This document shows, one piece after another, positions 56,039 to 64,000 of a stretch of DNA of 64,000 bases. The position numbers and the translations under genes were made by a program. The stretch covers positions 3,286,001-3,350,000 of the forward strand of contig OX637801.1 of assembly GCA_951802425.1 (NCBI GenBank), in the 5' to 3' direction. The first letter of the stretch is position 1. Each line of letters opens with the position of its first letter. Under the pieces are notes generated by a model. It had not been told where the DNA came from, searched no databases, and worked only from the letters and a program-made list of their open reading frames with translations. The DNA comes from Clavaria fumosa. Lineage: Eukaryota; Basidiomycota; Agaricomycetes; Agaricales; Clavariaceae.

Positions 56039-57768
56039 GGGTAAGGTGGCTCTCCGACGATATCATAGATCAACTTGGGAAAAAGGTACAGGGGACGGAA
56101 GCGTAGGCAAGGAAGGGGCGGGAGGGCGAAGGCGTGGAATGAGCTATGATGAAAGAAACTTTGGTAGTCGGACGCTTTAGGTCAATGCCAGAAGATAGGT
56201 GTCCACGGAGATCCCGACACCTGGCGGGATCGTTAAGATAGAAAGCAGAGCCGGCTAGGAAAGGAAGGGGTGGAGCGAACCTTGGAGTGGATGAATCTCC
56301 TTACAGGAGGCAGCGGGCAAGTCAGATGGTTTGGTCGCGAATACGGTCGGAGGGTGTCCGGAGAAGGGAAAGAAGAGATCGCCAGCCAGAGTGTGGGGTT
56401 GGTCGATCCTCAATGGCTTCGAATTGGTGCGTTCTAAGTGGAGAAATCGTGGGGGGGTGGGTGGGTGTTGAAGAGGGGGAAACGGTGATAAGGGTCGGAG
56501 TAATCGTAGTAGAAGAGTCAGATAGTTGGTAAGAGAACATACGAGTGAGTGTGGGTGAGTGAGTGAGACTTTTCGCCCCGCTAGTTGAGCTGAGGACGGG
56601 TCTCTGTCGATGTCGATCGGGATTGGATATGGCCACGCGCGGATATGGCCACGCGCGTTTGTGTTGGAACACACAGGCACAGCACAGCTACAAGTAACTT
56701 CTTTCTGGGATTTACTTCAATGTCTCTCAATGCAATGCAATCTTCTAAAGTGTGTGGTTCCCCGGCGGTGTAATTGTATTTATCGCCCATCATCATGTGG
56801 GTCGCGAATAGCGCCGATGCGCCTCACCTTTCGGAGTTGCTGCTATGATGTTGCAATGACGAGTGTCACGGACGGCTAGCGTTTGCCGCTTCACATGGGG
56901 AAAAATTATTAGCTGACAGATCAAGCGCCCGACATTTGGGACATAGAGGGGATACGTCGGGCAACGAGGCGCGATACAAGGAACACTGACAGGTCAGTTT
57001 CAGGCAAGTGTGACCCGACGATACGGGAATTTTGATCATATCCCAATCCTCAACAGTCTGAAACGAACTTCGAACTGGTTAGACCCATCACGCGCTAACT
57101 AGGCAGTCTCACATACAAGCCCTAAACAATGGAGCAAGATCAGGGCAGGGCAAGAGCAAGGGCAGCAAGGGCAGCAAGGGCAGCAAGGGCAGCAAGGGCA
57201 GCAAGGGCAAGGGCAGATGACAACAAACGTGGTGTGCAGGGAGGGAACTCGATCGTCGGGTAAAGAACTCCAGCTCCGAACGGTGAGAACGAAAATCACG
57301 ATATCTCCACTTCAGTAGTGGGAGTCGTCATTCGTCCCCCCCCCTCTTCCTCGATGATAGCGGATCATACCTTCGAAACTCGGTTCTAAGTCCTCTCACC
57401 CGTATCGCAAGTGATTCGCAGGGTCTGCAACACAAGATCGACACTTGCGAAGACCATCAGAATGGGTAGGAAGAGTCCACAACTAAGGATGACTTGAGAG
57501 CGCTGATATTCAACGTCAAACCGGAAACGGGAGGGGTGCCAACATTTCATGGATCAGCAAGAAGGCAAGCATTCCACGTCAGTCATCCTCAACCGCCGGC
57601 GGTTTAGCAAATAGCAGCCGTGGGAGAATGCCAAGTAGGAACCACGTGATATGTCCCAAGCAAAACTGGCGCGGAGTTTGAATATGAAACTCCGAAGGAA
57701 ACTTGCACACACGACCCGGATAAGAAACCTCTCCCATTAGCAAGCAAGCAGTTGAGCGCTGAGCACAC
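56039..57768. promoter_or_regulatory. Long divergent upstream region with a 9-bp tandem repeat
   Basis: The 1.73-kb region separates the kinase and the Bye1-like gene. GGCAGCAAG is repeated about five times in tandem at roughly 57156-57208. Pyrimidine-rich stretches on the minus strand near 56255-56580 suggest the kinase 5' UTR/promoter. No gene is supported. Confidence 0.45.
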
Positions 57769-60700
57769 ATGTCGGCTAGGTTGAGGTCTAAATCTGAAAG
57801 CAAGTCGTTGAATACAACGTCGCTGACTACTGGCTTGCGTGTGGCACAGCCACAACGGAGGAAGAAGAAGGTGAAGAGTAGAACGAGAAAATCATATTGT
57901 CTATGCAATGGCGTAGATGACGGCACTCTGATGGTCCAATGTGCGGATTGCAAGAATTGGTGAGTAAATAAATTAATTGCATTCCGTCTCTCCTCTTGAC
58001 CTCATTCGAATTCCCTTCTAGGTTTCACTGTCGATGTTTGAATATGAGTGGGGATGATTTCGAGGAGATTAGTGAGTCAATTCTTTCTTCTCCAACTTCT
58101 TGTCAATAACACATTCATAGACGTGTATATATGCTCCTCATGTTCAACCCGTACTGGTCGTCAGACAGTCAGTGAGTGTCGCCGAATTTACCCCTTTCCA
58201 GTACTCTACGCATTACATACAATGGGTTGAGAGTCCATGACTGACTGGTTACTTTTTTGTTGTTGTTATAGAGGATTGGGAAGGCCCAGAGGCATTAGAG
58301 GTCGCTTCCGATGCCGAACGGACTGAGTCGCACTACTCTCCCTCTGAGCAGGAAGCGGTGCCTTCCGAGCCGGACGATTCGAGCAGCGAAGACGAGTACG
58401 TAGCCAAGGGGGACTCTCCGAAACTCAAAGGACAAACAAAGGTAAGTCCGAATGATGCCCCTCCCCGCCCTTCTCTTCACCGACCGACCGTGCCGTCGTC
58501 CACAGCGCCGCCTTCGACGTCTTTCCGTCTCCTCCGAGTCAGGATCTGAAGCCTCGGAGCCTCCCGTAAGTATCAAGTCCGCCGCAGGGAAAGCTCGCCG
58601 CCCCAGTCGTGCCGGCGTCGCGAAACCCCCGAGCGCCATTTCGCCGCCTCCGCCTCCCGGGTACGGAGAACGACATCTCAAGCGCAAGCAGCCGCCCGCT
58701 CCGCAACCAGACCCCAAGCGCAGGAAATCCATATCATCGTCCGGACGCGTTGTGGATGACCCGACGAGGAAGTATTGTCTCGGGAAGTATCAGGAGATGT
58801 TCGTGAAGATCTTTTTGCGCTATCCGCTCGACGAAAACGACCAGGAGATGGACAAGAGCCAAGAACTGACGGAGGGCCAGAGGACAAGGATAGAGGACAA
58901 GGCAAAGAAATTCGCGACAGAGCTTGAGTTATGCGTGTTCGAGCATTATGCGGAAAGAGACAAGGACGGAACGTTAGCCGCTCTGGGAAAGTATAAGTAA
59001 GTCCTGCAGGGCTACCATGACCCACTTGCGCTTACAAGCTTGTATCTCTCAGGGATCGTTTCCGGACGTACACGTTCAACCTAACCAAAGATGATCGCAT
59101 TGCAATTCACAAGAGCATTGCCTTTGGCAGCATCTCTCCGGAGCAACTCACCATTATGTCGTCTACCGACCTCGCGAACGAGGAAACCCAACAGTCCATC
59201 AAGGTCGCCGAGCAGGAAGCGCTCGAGCACTCGATCCTGCAAAAGTCCAAAGTGCCCTTGGCGAAGATTACGCATAAAGGACTGGAGGACATCGAGCACG
59301 ATAGCGGCGAACTCGTAAGTCTCCGCGCCCGCGAACTGGAGCAACAGGAAGAGCAAGAAAAGAGGGACCGCGAGTGGCTGATGAGGCTGCGGATGACGCA
59401 GAGCCAACAGCGCAAGTCGTCTATACTGACTTCTCCCCTCGAACCCATCCACCCGCCGGAATCCCCAACTGTGACCCAGACCCCTGTACCTGCTTTACCA
59501 CAAAATCCAGTCTCCACCTCGCCTGTGGAAACGACCGGGCCCTCTCATCCGGTGTCCGTGCATTCCGCACCAGACGTATCCCCGGCGCCCGCTGTGCCAG
59601 AGCTAAATTTGACGGATTTGATCAATGTCGAGGACGAATCCAATGCGCACGGTGCACCTACGGCGACTGTGGCTGCACATACACCCACTGCGGTTGCCCT
59701 CTCATCACCCCATGACGTTCCAATATCTCCAACGGCACCATCATCTGGTCCTGCTCCTGCTCCTGCGTCAACCCCGGCGACTGAAAAAGCTGTGGGGGAA
59801 GAAACTGCCGCTCGACCGTCGCCATCGCCTAGGGCCTCCTTGTTCGATCTGAATTCACTCTGGACGGCACCAGGGGACGCCAAAAGCGAGCCCATTCCGA
59901 CGAGCCAATCGCCCCCGCCCGCCGATGACTTAGAGCCCGGAGTCAACGTGACGGCCGTGGAAATCGAAGAAGCCGATGACCAAGACTTTGACATGTTCTT
60001 GGACGAGAAGGACCCAAAACAGGATCAGCAGGTAGAAACAGTAAACGATAGTGTTGACGCTGTGCAAGCGAGATTCGACGCTTTGCCTCGAGTCTGGTCT
60101 GGCCAGGTACGTGTATTAGTGCGCCTGGGATTGACCTGTGTGCTGACCGGCATGTGCACATGTACAGATTAACATGCCACTGGACTCTGCGGTTCTAAAG
60201 GAGGTTCCCGTTGTAGCATGTCAGATCGGGGGGCGAAGTATCGAGAGCGGATCCTTGCTGTGGCAAATCTTGTTCCCCTCGAACCCGTTGGTTGTTGCTG
60301 GTCGAGTGCAAGCGGATCAATCATCCCTTTTTCTTCTGCAGAACCGGTTGAACCCCACAAGGGAGCTTGTCGCCGTTGCCCTTTTGCCAGCCACTTCAGA
60401 TGACACCGACTTCCAGAGTTTGTCTGATTTTCTGATAAATAAAGGGTACTTGTTTTTCGAAATTGCTTCTGCGCCATCACATGCTTACTCCTGTTTCTCA
60501 GCCGTCATGGTTTAATTTTCCCATGGGGACAGCGTCCCAAGGATAATCACCCGGGCAGGGAATTCTATCTGGTGCCTTTACTTGCGCACCAACCTATTCC
60601 TGACTATATGGAGCTATTGGATGAATTCCAGTTGCCCCAAACGAGGAAACATAATTATCTTATTGGTATTTGGGTCTTGAATAAGGGAAAACTAGTTGCA

Positions 60701-61342
60701 CCACCTCCTTCTCAACCAGCGCCTCCTTTATTTCCTAATTCTACTCCTGCAATCTTGCATCACATCTCGCCACCTCCTCATGCGTTGCCACAAGTACCGC
60801 CAAGTCATGCATATGGCCCTCCACCTCTACCTCTATCAATTCCCGGTGCCCTGCCCCTCCCACTCCCAAGTTCCTATGCTCCTCCTGCCCCGAATTCGCA
60901 CGGCACTCAGGTCCCCGTGCTTACTCCGGAGCAGATCACGCACATGCTCCAGACGCTGGCGTCGGGACAAGCGCTCTCCAGCGTCGCTTCGCCACCGAAT
61001 CCCATTCTCGGCCAGCCCGCGCCTCCTGCGCCGATGCCGCCCCAGCAACCGTGGACGGCACCCCCATCGGCGTACCCGCCGTTTCTCCATCCGCACCCAT
61101 CACCGCCGCAGCCCCCGCACCCCCCGCCGCCCGCGCCATACCGTCCGCCGTCGTACGAGCGCGAATATTGGGAGCCTCGAGGCGGGCCGAACCCGCCTCG
61201 TCGCGACCGTGATCGGGACCGCGATCGGGACCGCGACCGGGGTTGGCGGGGCGGGCGACACCGCGGCGGCCGAGATCATCGCGACGAGAGTCCGCTGAAG
61301 CCGGTGGATTCCGGATGGCCGAAGAGGAACCGCAACGAATAA
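57769..61342 (+). CDS. BYE1: Bye1-like transcription factor (PHD, TFIIS central domain, SPOC)
   Basis: Eight exons: 57769..57959, 58022..58071, 58121..58171, 58272..58441, 58506..58996, 59053..60106, 60168..60445, 60502..61342. They encode 1041 aa. A PHD finger (about 43-90: CLCNG..CADCKNWFHCRCLNM..VYICSSC) is split by two introns. It is followed by an acidic linker and a TFIIS central domain (about 240-350, YCLGKYQEMFVKIFLRYP; FGSISPEQLTIMSSTDLANEE). A Pro/Ala-rich linker and a SPOC domain (about 668-840, GSLLWQILFPSNPLVVAGRV) come next. The C-terminus is Pro-rich and ends in an RD repeat. Bye1/PHF3/DIDO proteins bind RNA polymerase II through the TFIIS-like domain and H3K4me3 through the PHD. 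Confidence 0.92.
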
Positions 61343-61689
61343 TGAGCCAGTCCGGCGTATTATTGGCACGCGCTTGGTATTTATTCTGTATGGCCCTATT
61401 CTGACAATGATCGTGGGTTCTGTGATAGCGTTATTATTTGTATCGATTCTGTCTCATTTAGTCGCTCGCCATCCATGCTCTAATACATTACACTCCTCAA
61501 CTTCACTCTTGGTGAGGATAAAACAGCTTCGTGGATTGAGGCAGGCAGGGGGCTGAGCGAGGCTAGAGTTCACGCGGAGAACGAGTACGGATTGTAATGG
61601 GTGCATATGCCGTTTCACACCCTCCCCTTTCAGACGTGCTACTCCTCCTGTCACCTTGAAATGCTTGTGACACTTAAATTCAAAGGTAT

Positions 61690-61958
61690 GTGGTTGTCCA
61701 ACACACTTTGATCTCCTTCTCAGTGCTGGGGTGCACCATGGAACTACCTTTGATGTTCAAGAGTTAGGAGTTTCCCTCTCATATCCTCCTGGGACAATGG
61801 TCTCCCTCTGTGGGAAGGTTTTCTTCCATGAAGTTTGTCAATGGGAAGGGGACAGGGTTTGCATTGCTCATTTCATCAAGGACACTGTCCATGACAGGCT
61901 GGGTTTTCCAAGGCCTGGATGGCCAAAACAATCTGACTATATAAATGAGAATAGGTAA
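61690..61958 (+). pseudogene. Fragment resembling TET/JBP-type 2OG-Fe(II) oxygenase
   Basis: A frame through 61690-61958 reads HFDLLLSAGVHHGTTFDVQ, then ELGVSLSYPPGTMVSLCGKV, FFHEVCQWEGDRVCIAHFIK and DTVHDRLGFPRPGW, ending at TAA 61956-61958. A G-x-x-x-x-YPPGTMV strand, then a single His and an Arg seven residues later (GDR), fits the last strands of the double-stranded beta-helix fold. There the His binds iron and the Arg binds 2-oxoglutarate. Fungal TET/JBP-like genes associated with KDZ transposons have similar ends, from memory of the family. No start or upstream domain is present, so it is a fragment. Confidence is low. Confidence 0.35.
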
Positions 61959-62279
61959 ATACATGTTGGTTTCATCAGCAAATGGTCAAACTACTGAATC
62001 TGACTGAAACCCCTCTTAAACTGTCTTAAACAGCAGATTATGTAAGGATGTCAGGGACTTATGTAATCAGTCATGGTCTCAAAATCCCTAAATTCAACCC
62101 AGAAGCCAAGTCTGCTTCCAGTGGTCTTTCTAAACCTCAGATCTTCATTCAAGGGGATGGATGCATTCCATGTTAGCTTTTGAGCATTCAAAACAGTTCA
62201 GATCTCTTTCATTCAAGTGCACAGAATCAGTGTTGTGCTCTTCCAAAGTTAAATAAGAAATTGGTGAGGATAAAGGCAT
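61959..62279. other. Non-coding stretch
   Basis: No supported feature. It contains a splice-like GGTAAATAC right after the oxygenase-like ORF. It probably holds the 3' end of the crinkler/RHS-like gene on the other strand. Confidence 0.3.
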
Positions 62280-64000
62280 CTATGATCTCCACACCACACC
62301 TGGATCCAACTCGAGCACAAACTGGGCAGTCTTCGAGTCCCAATGCAAATCTTCAACCTTCTCTTTGAATGGCTGTTTCGAGAAAGATGCTCCCATGGGT
62401 GAAGGAATGACAAAAAGAATGATCCACTTCATTGCAATGGATGGTCGAAGAGCATTGAGCTCAGAAACCTTGGGCTTGAGTGATTTTTGCAACTGTCGAA
62501 GACCTTTGAGGCTCAGAGGATGGCGATCTGCATCTGTGATTTGGATACCAATGAGCGGCTGGAAGCCTGGGCCAAGTACACCGTGCTGGTAGAGGAAAGA
62601 ATCGAAGGTTGCAAAGGTACGGAACAATGGCTGGAAGTAACAAGTCTTTTGTCCCTCTATGGATGAAGCCAATTGACCTTCGAAAATTTGGCCTGGGCTA
62701 AAATTTTGGAAGGAGGTACTCGACGAGAGCTCGATATCAAAGGAAGTGGAACGGTCAATGAGAGAATACATTTGAAAGTGCACAGGATCGGCGATTGAGC
62801 GGAAGAATTTGTGAACTTGACGCTCCCATAGTTTTCCGCGGAACGAGGCAGCATCATTGACTCCTTGAATCTGCTTGTAGAATTTGTGAGCGGCATGGAT
62901 ATCAACTTTCTCCAGCTGCTCCACAATCTGATCGAAAACCCACTGTGACACTGGTCGAACCATGCAGAGCGTATAACTCCTACTATAAGGATCAGGGTAG
63001 ATCTCGAATGCACGATTCGGTACAGGTTGATCGCCATGCACATTGCTTATGGCAGCCTTCATGTCGACACTGGATCCAAGGATCGCATCGGCGACCTCAG
63101 ACTTTGCCTCTCTAAGTCCTTCAGGGGACATCGCTGCCGCAAAACATCGACGAGGTACGAGGCCACAAATAGCGATGGCGTCCTGGAGAGCCTCAAAACC
63201 GATGTCGTATTTGAGCATAAACAGCCTGTGCGAAGGGACTTAGGTAGATGAAGTTAATCGAGTGAGATACACGAACGCTGTGACAACAAACTCATCCCAT
63301 GACCAACCCTCCATGACAAGTGTTTTTCCAGTGTATGGACACCATTGAGTGAGCCATTTTCGATCGGCTCTGTTCCTCGGAGACGACGTTAACAATATTC
63401 GAAGGTTGGGCTCGAAGAGATTGCTGTTAGGTGTGCAGAAACTACCATCTGCATCAACCAGGGCAAGAACATCATCTCCCTGGACATCCACCCTTCCCAA
63501 CATGCGGGTAACCCGATCTGTCAGGCGGAAGAGGGATGACTCCGTATCCTGAAATACAGTGGGCTCAGCCTGAATGAGGCGTATGATGAGGTAGTAATAC
63601 AAAAAACACGTCTTGCCTTTGAGAGACGCTCAATTGATTGGAACTGTGAATGGAGGGAGGTAGTATTGCTCACCGATTCCTGGTTGGCCTGTAATGATGG
63701 TACTTCCGTCAAGACCCTCGGCATTCTCGACGCACATCATAGTACGCCACTCGTCTCGGATAAGCATCATCATCGGCATGCGTGGGTTTATAGAATCCAT
63801 CTCCAGGACTGTCAGATCCATATACTTTATCGGGTAAGGAAAAATCACGTCAGTGCCCTCTGAAAGTTTCGTCGCATCAGCGAGGATGTCCTCAGATATA
63901 TTGGGGTGTGCAGCGACATAGTCGGCGACCGAGGGTGCAGAATTATCAAGGTCTTCCTCAAAATCAACACCGGCGATGGGCGAAACAATGTCTTCAGGCG
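62280..64000 (-). CDS. Crinkler/RHS-type P-loop NTPase protein, 3' part (runs off the right edge)
   Basis: Three exons seen: complement(62280..63225, 63271..63616, 63674..>64000), introns 45 and 57 nt, stop TAG at 62280. The visible part reads from PEDIVSPIAGVDFEEDLDN through PYPIKYMDLTVLEMDSIN and the motif REEW-like RDEWRTMM. A Walker A motif, GQPGIG-KT, follows, split between G and K by the 57-nt intron. Then come a hydrophobic strand (CFLYYYLIIRLIQAEPTVFQ), a probable Walker B (DDVLALVDADG) and the ILLTSSPRNRADRKWLTQW stretch typical of this NTPase group. The large C-terminal domain ends LELDPGVVWRS. Basidiomycete genomes hold many such crinkler/RHS-like genes, some secreted. The N-terminus, and any LFLAK-type header, lies outside the window. 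Confidence 0.7.

Overview
The window comes from a filamentous basidiomycete, most likely an Agaricomycete. Genes are split by many 45-65 nt introns with GT..AG ends and, in several cases, a CTAAC/CTAAT branch site. The retrotransposons are Ty3/gypsy chromoviruses with a C-terminal chromodomain, and several proteins (Bye1-like PHD/TFIIS/SPOC, CH+kinase Cdc15-like, crinkler/RHS-like NTPase) have the architecture usual in that class. No rRNA, tRNA or CRISPR array was recognised. All gene models below were spliced by hand and checked for phase and an in-frame stop; they have not been tested against transcripts.

Left part (1-28.7 kb): a transposon nest. (i) 1-1357: the 3' end of a plus-strand Ty3 element with the pol chromodomain tail, an extra sense ORF with one nonsense codon, and a 3' LTR. 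(ii) About 2.0-19.26 kb: an old, decayed minus-strand Ty3 element. It is interrupted by a 905-bp insertion in the RT, a 1.8-kb unclassified insertion, a 455-bp hAT-type MITE, and (iii) a complete nested plus-strand Ty3 chromovirus at 9662-17880. The nested element has two 725-bp LTRs, a 5-bp target duplication GGCAG, gag and pol joined by a probable -1 frameshift, a Tf1-like self-priming primer site, and an antisense Zn2Cys6 ORF of 335 aa. (iv) 20.5-23.94 kb: a 3.4-kb palindrome whose outer arms are 33-bp tandem repeats. (v) 24.2-26.85 kb: a further Ty3 pol pseudogene with its 3' LTR. Low-complexity and repeat DNA with an LTR remnant follows to about 28.7 kb.

Right part (28.8-64 kb): host genes. 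In order: a CFEM-like small secreted protein (-), sorting nexin Mvp1 (+), spliceosomal Prp4 (-), a short secreted-peptide ORF (-), cytosolic AspRS with an optional mitochondrial presequence (+), App1-type phosphatidate phosphatase (+), an Mbp1/Res-type APSES-ankyrin factor (-), a Yvc1/TRP-like vacuolar channel (+), a CH-domain Cdc15/Cdc7-type septation kinase (-), a Bye1-like transcription factor (+), a fragment resembling TET/JBP 2OG-Fe(II) oxygenases (+), and the 3' part of a crinkler/RHS-type NTPase gene (-) that runs off the right edge.

The main features to follow up lie in the nested element: antisense Zn2Cys6 ORF, self-priming, and slippery site plus hairpin. CpG-transition decay appears in three separate elements, and the long palindrome is also notable. 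Among host genes, two MluI boxes lie in the promoter of the MBF-type regulator and the AspRS may be dual-targeted.
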